Shown here piece after piece: positions 24,463-31,900 of a stretch of 43,620 nt of DNA. The DNA comes from Clostridiales bacterium (lineage in GTDB: Bacteria > Bacillota > Clostridia > Clostridiales > Clostridiaceae). Numbering within the stretch: the stretch's first letter is position 1; every line of letters starts with the position of its first letter. A program made the translations under genes and the position numbers. The notes below the pieces were generated by a model, which was given only the letters and a program-made list of their open reading frames with translations, did no database searches and had not been told where the DNA came from. Location: the NCBI GenBank assembly GCA_012519845.1, contig JAAYPK010000095.1, positions 1 to 43,620 of the forward strand, written 5' to 3'.

Positions 24463-24471
24463 TGGTATAAT
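24463..24471 (+). promoter_or_regulatory. Extended -10 promoter upstream of aguA
   Basis: TGGTATAAT, an extended -10, giving a leader of about 110 bases before the aguA start. The 253-base gap between the divergent GGDEF and aguA genes otherwise holds AT-rich DNA and one more promoter candidate. Confidence 0.5.
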
Positions 24472-24527
24472 TTATTATCAGTTTACATTGATATTTAGTT
24501 ATTAAGTCCTTTACAGGTTTTAGGGTA

Positions 24528-24555
24528 TTGCTTTTAATAATGTGTATGATAAAAT
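24528..24555 (+). promoter_or_regulatory. Second promoter candidate for aguA
   Basis: TTGCTT, 16 bases, TAAAAT with TG one base before it. It lies 35 bases before the aguA start codon. Confidence 0.4.
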
Positions 24556-24589
24556 ATCCATTAGAAATATTTAGAAAGTGAGGTCTATT

Positions 24590-25699
24590 ATGAAAATTCT
24601 AAATTCCATTCCTAGTAATGATGGTTTTTATATGCCTGGAGAATTTGAACCCCATGAAGGTTGTATTATGATTTGGCCAGAACGTGCAGATTCCTGGCAA
24701 TATGGCGCTGTACTTGCTAGAAAAGCCTTTACCAAGGTAGCCACAGCCATTTCACAATCAGAAAATGTAACAATTTGTGTTAGCAATGAGCAATATGATA
24801 CTGCAAGAGAAATGCTCCCACCAAATATTCGAGTAATTGAAATGAGTAGTAATGATTCTTGGGCTAGAGACTATGCCCCTACTTTCGTTAAAAATAATAA
24901 TGGTGATATTCGTGGTATTGATTGGTATTTTAATGCCTGGGGTGGACTTTATGATGGCTTATACTTTCCTTGGGATAAAGATAATAAAATGGCTAGAAAG
25001 ATCTGTGATTTATATAACATTGATACGTATAATGCAAGAGATTTTGTACTTGAAGGTGGCTCTATACATGTAGACGGTGAAGGAACTTGTATAGTAACAG
25101 AAGCTTGTCTTTTAAGTCCTGGTAGAAATCCAAACTTATCAAAAGAAGAAATTACTAATAAACTTAAGGACTACTTAGGAGTTAAAAAAGTAATCTGGTT
25201 AAAACATGGAATATATAATGATGAAACTAATGAGCATGTTGATAACATTTGTGCTTTTACATCACCAACAAATGTTGTTTTAGCTTGGACAGATGATCAA
25301 AATGATCCTCAATATAAAATGTCCAAAAGCTGCTATGATATCTTATCCTCTGAAACTGATGCAAAAGGTCGTAAATTTAATATACATAAGCTTCCACTTC
25401 CTTCTCCAATTTACATGACTGAAGAAGAATGTGAAGGACTAATTAATATGGATGGGGAGCCTACAAGGGTTGATGGTGAAAGACTTGCAGCTTCTTATGT
25501 TAATTTTTATATTGCAAATAAAAATATTATAATGCCAGCTTTTAATGACCCTATGGATAATGTAGCAAAAGATATTTTACAGACTTTATTCAAAGATAGA
25601 GAAATCATTCAAATATATGCAAGAGATATATTAATTGGTGGCGGTAATATTCACTGTATAACTCAACAAATCCCCAAAGGAGGTAATAGCCATGAATAG
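24590..25699 (+). CDS. aguA: Agmatine deiminase
   Basis: 369 residues from the ATG at 24590 (GTGAGG in front), where MKILNS and DGFYMPGEFEPHEGCIMIWP match the family start; an earlier GTG lies in the ribosome binding site. Hydrolyses agmatine to N-carbamoylputrescine and ammonia in the cytoplasm. Guanidino-group-modifying fold: MSSNDSWARDYAPTFV (about residues 84-99) with substrate Asp, FVLEGGSIHVDGEGTCIVTE, NEHVDNICAF with catalytic His and Asp, and C-terminal GGGNIHCITQQIPK with the nucleophile Cys. aguB overlaps by 8 bases, giving a two-step agmatine-to-putrescine pathway. No agmatine transporter gene is next to it. Confidence 0.95.
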   Translation: MKILNSIPSNDGFYMPGEFEPHEGCIMIWPERADSWQYGAVLARKAFTKVATAISQSENVTICVSNEQYDTAREMLPPNIRVIEMSSNDSWARDYAPTFVKNNNGDIRGIDWYFNAWGGLYDGLYFPWDKDNKMARKICDLYNIDTYNARDFVLEGGSIHVDGEGTCIVTEACLLSPGRNPNLSKEEITNKLKDYLGVKKVIWLKHGIYNDETNEHVDNICAFTSPTNVVLAWTDDQNDPQYKMSKSCYDILSSETDAKGRKFNIHKLPLPSPIYMTEEECEGLINMDGEPTRVDGERLAASYVNFYIANKNIIMPAFNDPMDNVAKDILQTLFKDREIIQIYARDILIGGGNIHCITQQIPKGGNSHE

Positions 25700-26573
25700 A
25701 ATTGTTAAAGTATCTGCAATTCAAATGAAATGTGTAGAAAATAGAAATGATAATATAAAAAAAGCAGAAGAATTAATAAGAAAAGCTAAAGAAAAAGGTG
25801 CTCAAATAATTTTATTACCAGAATTATTTGAAACTCAATATTTCTGCCAAGAAAAAAAATATGAACATTATAATTTAGCTACAACTGTTAATGATAACCC
25901 AGCTATAAAAGCTTTATCTAAAGTGGCAAAAGAATTAAAAGTTGTTTTACCTATTAGCTTTTATGAAAAAAGTGGCAATACCACTTATAACTCTCTTGTA
26001 GTTATAGATGCAGATGGAAGCAATTTAGGCTTATACAGAAAAACTCATATTCCAGATGATCATTTCTACCAAGAAAAATTCTACTTTACCCCTGGAGATA
26101 CAGGCTTTAAAGTTTTTTCTACTGCTTATGGCAAAATCGGAATTGGTATTTGTTGGGATCAATGGTTTCCTGAAACAGCACGTAGCTTAGCCCTTTTAGG
26201 AGCTGAAATGATTTTTTATCCTACTGCAATAGGTTCAGAACCAATACTTGAATGTGATAGCATGCCTCATTGGAGACGTTGCATGCAAGGTCACTCTGCT
26301 TCTAACATAGTACCAGTTATTGCTGCTAATAGAATTGGCATAGAGAAAATTACTCCATCAGCAGAAAATAACAATCAAAACTCTTCATTAAATTTTTACG
26401 GTTCATCTTTTATTACAAATGAGACTGGTGAAATAATTGAAAGTGCTGATAGAGAAAATGAAGCTGTTTTAGTAGCTGAATTTGATTTAGATGCTATTAA
26501 TGAAATGAGATTAAGCTGGGGTATTTTTAGAGATAGAAGACCCGAATGTTATGGTGAAATTTTAAAACATTAA
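25692..26573 (+). CDS. aguB: N-carbamoylputrescine amidase
   Basis: 293 residues of the nitrilase superfamily. The Glu-Lys-Cys triad is visible: Glu in IILLPELFETQYF (about residue 41), Lys in LYRKTHIPDDHFY (about residue 115), Cys in IGIGICWDQWFPE (about residue 152). It cleaves N-carbamoylputrescine to putrescine, CO2 and ammonia. HWRRCMQGHSASNIVPVIAA and INEMRLSWGIFRDRRPECYG are typical of AguB/CPA. AAAGGAGGT lies 8 bases before the ATG, inside the aguA coding end, so translation of the two is coupled. Confidence 0.95.
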   Translation: MNRIVKVSAIQMKCVENRNDNIKKAEELIRKAKEKGAQIILLPELFETQYFCQEKKYEHYNLATTVNDNPAIKALSKVAKELKVVLPISFYEKSGNTTYNSLVVIDADGSNLGLYRKTHIPDDHFYQEKFYFTPGDTGFKVFSTAYGKIGIGICWDQWFPETARSLALLGAEMIFYPTAIGSEPILECDSMPHWRRCMQGHSASNIVPVIAANRIGIEKITPSAENNNQNSSLNFYGSSFITNETGEIIESADRENEAVLVAEFDLDAINEMRLSWGIFRDRRPECYGEILKH

Positions 26574-26617
26574 TTATTTATTGTTATTTTTTATTTTCTA
26601 ATAATTCAATATATAGT

Positions 26618-26766
26618 TTTAGAGAAAAACGGGGTTAAGTAAAAACTAAGAGAGAAGAACTAAAGAGACTTGTCCCACGTAATAATACATAATTCAATAT
26701 TTCTCAGCTTGTCTGAGAAATCTCCTCATCTCTTCTCTCTTAGTTCTTCTCTAATTCAACTCTAAA
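26618..26766. terminator. Nested inverted repeats between aguB and gpmA (bidirectional terminator region)
   Basis: Three nested stems: TTTAGAG/CTCTAAA (26618-26624, 26760-26766), a perfect 15-bp AACTAAGAGAGAAGA/TCTTCTCTCTTAGTT (26644-26658, 26731-26745), and ATTTCTCAG-CTTGT-CTGAGAAAT (26699-26721). On the minus strand the 15-bp arm is followed by TTTTAC, fitting a terminator for gpmA. The whole is longer than a plain terminator needs; see findings. Confidence 0.6.
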
Positions 26767-27528
26767 CTATTTAACTATTTCTTTTGGATTTATACTTCCT
26801 TGCTTTGCAACACTTGCCATTTTCTTTGCAATTGCTTCTGCATCTCCTAAATAGTACTTCTTTACCACATTAAAATCATCATCAAATTCATATACTAATG
26901 GAACGCCTGTAGGAATATTAACTTCTAGTATTTCATCTTCTGATAGATTCTCTAAATACTTAACAAGAGCTCTTATTGAATTACCATGAGCTGCAATTAA
27001 TACTCTCTTTCCTTGAAGCATGTCCTTTTTAATAACATTATTGAAATATGGAACTACTCTTTCAATAGTATCCTTTAAACTTTCCCCAAGTGGAAGGTCT
27101 TCCTTATTTATTCCTCTATATTGTTCTTGGCTTCTAGGATTGTCCTTACTATTTTCCTCTAATACAGGTGGTCTTACATCAAAAGAACGGCGCCATATTT
27201 TAACTTGATCTTCACCATATTTTTTAGCTGTTTCAGCTTTATTTAGACCTTGTAACCCTCCATAATGCCTTTCATTTAGCTTATAGCTTTTTACTACTGG
27301 AAGCCACTCTCTATCTAGTCCTTCTAATACTAGATTTAATGTATGAATTGCTCTTTTTAAATAAGAAGTATAACATATATCAAAATCAAATCTACTTTCC
27401 TTTAACTTCTTTCCAGCTAACTTTGCTTCTTCAACACCTTTTAGTGATAAATCTACATCACTCCAACCGGTAAACAAATTTAATTTATTCCATTCACTTT
27501 CGCCATGTCTAATAATTACCAATTTCAT
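26767..27528 (-). CDS. gpmA: 2,3-bisphosphoglycerate-dependent phosphoglycerate mutase
   Basis: 253 residues from the ATG at 27528 ([20 protein letters not shown] is the family start; a GTG three codons up is too close to the AAGGAAG site). It interconverts 3- and 2-phosphoglycerate in glycolysis. The catalytic His of RHGESEWN is at residue 8; [35 protein letters not shown] and the second His in [16 protein letters not shown] complete the active site. It stands alone with a large palindrome in its upstream region and a LysR gene upstream. Confidence 0.95.
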   Translation of the reverse strand: MKLVIIRHGESEWNKLNLFTGWSDVDLSLKGVEEAKLAGKKLKESRFDFDICYTSYLKRAIHTLNLVLEGLDREWLPVVKSYKLNERHYGGLQGLNKAETAKKYGEDQVKIWRRSFDVRPPVLEENSKDNPRSQEQYRGINKEDLPLGESLKDTIERVVPYFNNVIKKDMLQGKRVLIAAHGNSIRALVKYLENLSEDEILEVNIPTGVPLVYEFDDDFNVVKKYYLGDAEAIAKKMASVAKQGSINPKEIVK

Positions 27529-27543
27529 AAAAATCACTTCCTT

Positions 27544-27573
27544 CTATAAAGTAGAAATATTTCTACTCTATAG
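27544..27573. promoter_or_regulatory. 30-bp palindrome upstream of gpmA
   Basis: AGTAGAAATATTTCTACT is a perfect 18-bp palindrome, extended on both sides after one mismatch by CTATA/TATAG. It lies 16 bases before the gpmA start. Upstream of it are TTGAGA and TATAAT/TATTCT elements with poor spacing. It could be an operator over the start of the transcript, or a hairpin in the 5' leader. Confidence 0.5.
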
Positions 27574-27627
27574 AATATTATACTACAATTATTCTCAATT
27601 GGTAATATTTTTCACAAAAATTTCATA

Positions 27628-28497
27628 CTACTTTTTTAAAAATTGATAAAATTCAAGATATTTCTCCTTTAGTAAGCTATCCTTTAAATAAACGAAATTA
27701 AATTCATGAAAAAGATTAAAATCCATAATTTTAATTTCTTTTAAAATCCCTTTATCTAATTCTTCCTGTACAACAGGCTTATAAACAAAAGTAATTCCTA
27801 AATTATTAATTACTAAATGTTTTATTGAGTTAAAATTACCTAATTCAATTATCCTTTCAAAATCTTCTAGCACTAAGTTATTTTCTTTTATATAATTTTC
27901 TAATATACTCCTAGTCCCTGAGCCTCTCTCTCTAACAATAATAGGATACTTACACAATTCTTCTAATTTGCAGTTATTATTTATTTTTAAGCCCATTCCA
28001 GCAACTGCTATGAATTTTTCCTTAGATATTAATAAGGATGTATATTGATTTTTTTGATAATTCCCCTCAACTAAAGCAACTTCAATACTGCCCTCATTAA
28101 GCATATGTAAAAGTGAATCTGTATTTTCCACCCTCATTGATATTTCACATAGAGGATTCTTTTTTAAATATTTTTCAATTTTCTTGGGCATAATATTATC
28201 ACCTATAGTAAGTGTTGCACCAAAATTAATCTTAAATGTACTTGGTTCCAAAAATGCTTGTTTTAATTTCTTCTCTTCAGCATATATCTTCTCAGCTAGA
28301 GCTTTAAGAAGCTCTCCTTCCCTTGTCAAAAAAATGTTTTTACCTTCTTTAATAAATACTTTAATGTTAAATTCTTTTTCCAGAGATTGTATATGTTGAG
28401 TTACTGCTGGTTGGGTAATATTTATCTCCTTTGCAGTTTTAGTATAATTTTTAACCTCACATAATTTCAAAAAAGTTGCCATTCGAAAATCTATCAT
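27628..28497 (-). CDS. LysR family transcriptional regulator
   Basis: 289 residues. The N-terminal helix-turn-helix (FLKLCEVKNYTKTAKEINIT, then QPAVTQHIQSLEKEFNIKVF) and linker helix are complete, followed by a two-lobe substrate-binding domain (INFGATLTIGDNIMPKKIEK, RERGSGTRSILENYI). RERGSGTR is typical of the CysB/CysL/YeiE-like branch. It is divergent from a YeiH-family gene, the same pairing as YeiE-YeiH in enterobacteria, so it most likely activates that gene in response to a small anion or amino acid. AAGGAGATATT precedes the ATG. Confidence 0.9.
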   Translation of the reverse strand: MIDFRMATFLKLCEVKNYTKTAKEINITQPAVTQHIQSLEKEFNIKVFIKEGKNIFLTREGELLKALAEKIYAEEKKLKQAFLEPSTFKINFGATLTIGDNIMPKKIEKYLKKNPLCEISMRVENTDSLLHMLNEGSIEVALVEGNYQKNQYTSLLISKEKFIAVAGMGLKINNNCKLEELCKYPIIVRERGSGTRSILENYIKENNLVLEDFERIIELGNFNSIKHLVINNLGITFVYKPVVQEELDKGILKEIKIMDFNLFHEFNFVYLKDSLLKEKYLEFYQFLKK

Positions 28498-28524
28498 AAT
28501 ATCTCCTTATAATTTTATAAAAAT

Positions 28525-28543
28525 CTATAATTTGATTTTATAG
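28525..28543. promoter_or_regulatory. Candidate LysR-type operator
   Basis: CTATAA-N7-TTATAG, an inverted repeat of the T-N11-A class, between the divergent LysR and YeiH-type genes. TATAAT at 28555-28560 and again about 28566 are possible -10 elements for the exporter gene just downstream. Confidence 0.45.
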
Positions 28544-28600
28544 CCTAAAGAAAATATAATCAACACATATAATAAATTCTTATAGAAAGCAGGGATACAA

Positions 28601-29620
28601 ATGAACTTTAGTCTAAAAAAAATAAAAGAGTTACTTCCTGGATTCATTGTTTGTCTAATAATTGCATTAATAGCACAACTTTTCGCTACCTTTATTCCTT
28701 CCATTGGTTCTGCTTTAATTGCTATAATAATAGGAATGGTTGCTGGAAACACCTTTTTTAATAAAGAAATATATGATAAGGGATCAAAATTTTCTGAAAG
28801 CAGGCTTTTAGAATACTCAATTGTTTTGATGGGACTTACATTGGAACTATCAAATTTATTAGCTGTAGGCCTTAATGGAATTGCATATATAGCAATATTA
28901 ATGACCCTTACAATTATAGCTACTTATTTAATTGGGCAAAAACTCGGATTTAGCCGTAAATTTTCATTATTAATGTGTTCAGGAAATGCAGTTTGTGGTT
29001 CTTCAGCAATTGGTACTGTTTCTCCAATTGTTAAAGCAGATTCTAAAGATAAAGGGATTTCTATAACTATTGTAAACATTACAGGAACTGTACTTATGAT
29101 TTTACTTCCTTTAATAACATCTGCTATTTACAATCACGAAACTATAAAAACTTCTGCTATGATTGGTGGAACATTGCAGTCTATTGGTCAAGTTATTGCT
29201 TCTGGTAAACTAGTAAATGATCCGGTAACTGAAATGTCTACAATATTTAAAATAGTTCGAATTATCTTCTTAGTTTTTGTGGCAATGAGTTTTTCTAATA
29301 TGAATACTTCTAATGAAGGAAAGCTTATTAATATAAAAAATTCTAATACTAAGACTAAAACAAAAACAAGAATACCTTGGTTTATTATTGGATTCTTTAT
29401 TTTCACAATAATAAATAGCACTGGTATTCTTCCAGAAATTTTCAGTACTTCTGCTAAATCAATAAGTAATCAATTTGAGATTATTGCCCTTGCAGCAATT
29501 GGCATGAGAGTTAAGTTTGCTGATTTAATTCATGAAGGACCTAAAGCATTATTATATGGAGGCTTTGTTGGTACTTTCCAAATAATATGCTCCATAATAT
29601 TAATATTTATACTATTCTAA
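28601..29620 (+). CDS. YeiH/UPF0324 family putative anion exporter
   Basis: 339 residues with about ten membrane helices. Family marks: IIIGMVAGNTFFN in the first third, LLEYSIVLMGLTLELSNLLA, the SLLMCSGNAVCGSSAIGTVS re-entrant loop (about residues 126-145), IGGTLQSIGQVIASG, and LAAIGMRVKFADLIHEGPKA near the C-terminus. Family members (YeiH) are described as putative sulfate or sulfur-compound exporters, but the substrate is poorly established. AGGG precedes the ATG. Divergent from a LysR regulator. Confidence 0.88.
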   Translation: MNFSLKKIKELLPGFIVCLIIALIAQLFATFIPSIGSALIAIIIGMVAGNTFFNKEIYDKGSKFSESRLLEYSIVLMGLTLELSNLLAVGLNGIAYIAILMTLTIIATYLIGQKLGFSRKFSLLMCSGNAVCGSSAIGTVSPIVKADSKDKGISITIVNITGTVLMILLPLITSAIYNHETIKTSAMIGGTLQSIGQVIASGKLVNDPVTEMSTIFKIVRIIFLVFVAMSFSNMNTSNEGKLINIKNSNTKTKTKTRIPWFIIGFFIFTIINSTGILPEIFSTSAKSISNQFEIIALAAIGMRVKFADLIHEGPKALLYGGFVGTFQIICSIILIFILF

Positions 29621-29629
29621 TGTTAAAAA

Positions 29630-29662
29630 GGATGTGCAAAATAATTTTCATTTTGCACATCC
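29630..29662. terminator. Bidirectional terminator
   Basis: GGATGTGCAAAAT and ATTTTGCACATCC form a perfect 13-bp stem with a 7-base loop between convergent genes. CTTTTTAACA follows on the minus strand. Confidence 0.88.
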
Positions 29663-29665
29663 CTT

Positions 29666-30043
29666 CTATGCATATAATTCAGTATACACTAGATAAATAA
29701 CAAACAAAATTCCCACTCCACCCCAAATTATATCTCCTTTTTCTTTTGCTATATGAACATACTTATGATTTTTAGGGTCATAATAAATATCTACTTCTTC
29801 ACCTTTTAAGAATTTCTCCTTATCATGTCCAATTGAAGATAAAATATTATACTCATTACCTTCATAAGTAAATTGTACTATAGCAAATATATTTCCAAGA
29901 TTATCTTTTGAATGCCCTGCAATAACTCCTTTTAAAGGAATTCCCTTTCTAATTTTTATAATCTTTATAGCTTGATAAATTAATAAAACAGCTATAATTA
30001 GTGAAATAATAATTCTTTTCTGTCTAAAAAATTCAGTTATCAT
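29666..30043 (-). CDS. DUF3592-like small membrane protein
   Basis: 125 residues: membrane helix (RIIISLIIAVLLIYQAIKII), an extracytoplasmic beta domain with AIVQFTYEGNEYNILSSIGH and GEEVDIYYDPKNHKYVHIAK, and a second C-terminal helix. The IYYDP/NP signature is that of DUF3592, a domain of unknown function found between two membrane helices. GGGAGGGG precedes the ATG. It follows the protease-like membrane protein gene by 12 bases and is surely in one operon with it. Confidence 0.65.
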   Translation of the reverse strand: MITEFFRQKRIIISLIIAVLLIYQAIKIIKIRKGIPLKGVIAGHSKDNLGNIFAIVQFTYEGNEYNILSSIGHDKEKFLKGEEVDIYYDPKNHKYVHIAKEKGDIIWGGVGILFVIYLVYTELYA

Positions 30044-30055
30044 AACTACCCCTCC

Positions 30056-31009
30056 CTATTGACCATTAACTAATGAAAATAATAAATCCCCATTCATTAT
30101 TCCAATTCCTTTGTAATCATATTTATCTATTACTTTTAACCCTTCCTTAGCATTAAAATATGCTCTTTCTTTATCTTTTTTAACATAATATAAAAAATAG
30201 GCATATATACGTTTTCCAAATACATCTATGTCTTTTTCTAATATGTGAGAAACTTTATTGTAATAATTAAATGCTTTTTCTAAATCTAATTTAATGTAAG
30301 AATAATAATAAATCAATTCATAAATAAACGGTACATTAAAGTCAGTTAAACCCGATTTCGCATATTCCTCAAATTCACAAATAATTTGTTCTATTTCATT
30401 TTCATAATTATTATCTAAAGCATGAAAATAATTAAATAATCTATATCTCTTATATTCTAGAGATTTTTTGTTTTTGTCTGAAACATTTAACTTAGTAAAA
30501 GTTAAATCTCTAGGTCTATGACCTTCAATAAGTAAATTTTTAATTCTTTCTAAATTTTCATAAATAAGTGCATCTTCTCCAGAGCCAAAATTTCTTATAA
30601 TAACTTTATACATAACTTTTATAGTAAATAATGTCAAAATTCCATAACCGGCAACTAATACATAAATGCTAAATATCCTTGGTAATATTCCCTTATATAA
30701 CAGTATACTTAATACAACAGTTATTAATACTTCTGTTATTACCTCAAATAAGTTAAATAAAAAATTATCATATTTTCTTTTCTGTTCTTTAATAACTGAA
30801 ACAGATGTAAGATATTCAAATGGTCTTGTTTTTAAATGATATTTTCCATTACTTTTATCAATTACAATAAATAAAAACTTAAATGATACTATTTCATACC
30901 CTAATATTAATCCATATATAGCTTCTAAAATACTTGCTACAAGCATAAACAGCTCATAGGATATAAAAAGCAACATAATACCCAAAATAATATAAAATAC
31001 TATATTCAT
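30056..31009 (-). CDS. Membrane protein resembling site-2 proteases but lacking HExxH
   Basis: 317 residues from the ATG at 31009 (GGGAGGG upstream; the longer TTG start is weaker). Two N-terminal and two further membrane helices, then a soluble helical C-terminal half resembling TPR repeats (FIYELIYYYSYIKLDLEKAF, NYYNKVSHILEKD, RIYAYFLYYVKKDKERAYFN). The segment LGYEIVSFKFLFIVIDKSNG closely resembles the line after HExGH in clostridial M50-like proteins (GYKFVSFRI type). Where the zinc motif should be, there is SILEAIYGLIL, with no His. Best reading: a catalytically dead M50 relative. The resemblance is from memory, not an alignment. Paired with the DUF3592-like gene. Confidence 0.45.
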   Translation of the reverse strand: MNIVFYIILGIMLLFISYELFMLVASILEAIYGLILGYEIVSFKFLFIVIDKSNGKYHLKTRPFEYLTSVSVIKEQKRKYDNFLFNLFEVITEVLITVVLSILLYKGILPRIFSIYVLVAGYGILTLFTIKVMYKVIIRNFGSGEDALIYENLERIKNLLIEGHRPRDLTFTKLNVSDKNKKSLEYKRYRLFNYFHALDNNYENEIEQIICEFEEYAKSGLTDFNVPFIYELIYYYSYIKLDLEKAFNYYNKVSHILEKDIDVFGKRIYAYFLYYVKKDKERAYFNAKEGLKVIDKYDYKGIGIMNGDLLFSLVNGQ

Positions 31010-31094
31010 AAACCCTCCCAATACAATTATACAATATTTTAATTATATGTAAACATTTAAGTTTTATGTTTTTATTTTGAAATTATTTAACTAT

Positions 31095-31130
31095 AAAAAA
31101 AAATGTCATAGAATTTTAAATCCTATGACA
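31095..31130 (-). terminator. Terminator of the PPC-domain gene
   Basis: TGTCATAG and CTATGACA form an 8-bp stem followed by nine T on the minus strand, just after the stop at 31140. Confidence 0.85.
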
Positions 31131-31139
31131 GTTTCTAAC

Positions 31140-31559
31140 CTAAAACTTAAATAAATTCAAGCCAATTTCCTTACTAAATTCTCTGTCTACCCTACCATTA
31201 ATAATTTGAATTACCATTTCACAAGTAGCACTAACATAAGCTTTATTCAAATGTCCACCAAATACTTTACCTTCACTATCTCCAGCGCTCATATGTAAAT
31301 GACAATAATATTTATCATTCATAGTATTGATAGTTCCTGTAAGAGATACAATTTCATAATTTCCTATAAAATTATTACTATGATATTCCTTAGTATTAAC
31401 ATCAAACACTCCTACAGTAAAATTATTAATAGCCCCTAAAGCATTAACATTAGCTAGCTTTATATTTTCAGCTAAAGCAATTTTCTCTACATTCTCTAGA
31501 ATTTCTTCCCCCGGATCTATTCTAGCTATAATAATATTATCAAATCTTTTGTATTCCAT
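31140..31559 (-). CDS. PPC (DUF296) domain protein
   Basis: 139 residues forming a single PPC domain (plant and prokaryote conserved). Marks: IARIDPGEEILENVEKIALA at the start, VNALGAINNFTVGVFD in the middle, and HLHMSAGDSEGKVFGGHLNK (about residues 88-107) with the conserved His residues. In plants PPC is fused to AT-hooks and binds DNA; the bacterial single-domain proteins form trimers with unknown ligands. GGAGGAG precedes the ATG. A decayed gene and a T-box-like leader lie upstream, and their transcript could run into this gene. Confidence 0.85.
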   Translation of the reverse strand: MEYKRFDNIIIARIDPGEEILENVEKIALAENIKLANVNALGAINNFTVGVFDVNTKEYHSNNFIGNYEIVSLTGTINTMNDKYYCHLHMSAGDSEGKVFGGHLNKAYVSATCEMVIQIINGRVDREFSKEIGLNLFKF

Positions 31560-31727
31560 AAAATCTCCTCCAATTATTTATTTTCTCTACCATCTTAGGC
31601 ACATCTTTTTCTTTTATATCAATATCTTTTAAAGCTTTTTCCCATAATGTCTTGTTACTCATGGAATTTCTTTGTAACAATCAACTCCTACGCTGTAACT
31701 TGACAAAAATACATTATAATGTTTCAT
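31540..31727 (-). pseudogene. Remnant gene behind the T-box-like leader (possible Fe-dependent alcohol dehydrogenase)
   Basis: An ATG at 31727 with AGGGAGATGG before it gives MKHYNVFLSSYSVGVDCYKEIP (given as a start of 22 residues: MKHYNVFLSSYSVG, VDCYKEIP), resembling the opening of GldA-type iron-dependent dehydrogenases. It stops at TGA. A second frame overlapping the stop (ATGA) gives SNKTLWEKALKDIDIKEKDV, PKMVEKINNWRRFYGIQKI and stops inside the PPC gene; it is like the end of a protein. The middle seems deleted. Family assignment is weak; the second part could be unrelated. Confidence 0.4.
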
Positions 31728-31761
31728 ATTTTCCATCTCCCTAATGACATTTATATAGATG

Positions 31762-31863
31762 AAAAGCGTCCTGACTAAATAATCAGGACGCATATAATAC
31801 GCGGTACCACCTAAATTCAAAGATATAATCTTTGCTCTTCTTTTTCAACGCATTTTTTATTTT
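31762..31863 (-). promoter_or_regulatory. Truncated T-box leader (antiterminator and terminator kept, specifier stem missing)
   Basis: On the minus strand the conserved T-box sequence GGTGGTACCGCG is at 31800-31811, preceded by the stem AAAGATTATATCTTT, and followed by the terminator GCGTCCTGA/TCAGGACGC (31766-31791) with TTTTC. Yet the promoter is only about 60 bases upstream of the T-box sequence. TGCGTTGAAAAAGAAGAG, which looks like the very start of a T-box leader, joins directly to the stem III region, so stem I with the specifier codon, and stem II, are missing. The amino acid once sensed cannot be read. The rest of the 341-base gap is this leader plus the remnant gene below it. Confidence 0.7.
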
Positions 31864-31869
31864 ACACAC

Positions 31870-31898
31870 ATATTACCACTTGAAAAATTATTTGTCAA
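31870..31898 (-). promoter_or_regulatory. Consensus promoter of the T-box leader
   Basis: TTGACA (31893-31898), 17-base spacer, TAATAT (31870-31875) on the minus strand, starting right after the NADH oxidase stop. Confidence 0.8.
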
Positions 31899-31900
31899 TA

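Noticed and set aside
26618..26766. Riboswitch between aguB and gpmA
   Set aside because: No conserved core of a known riboswitch class is visible, and both neighbouring genes end here rather than begin.
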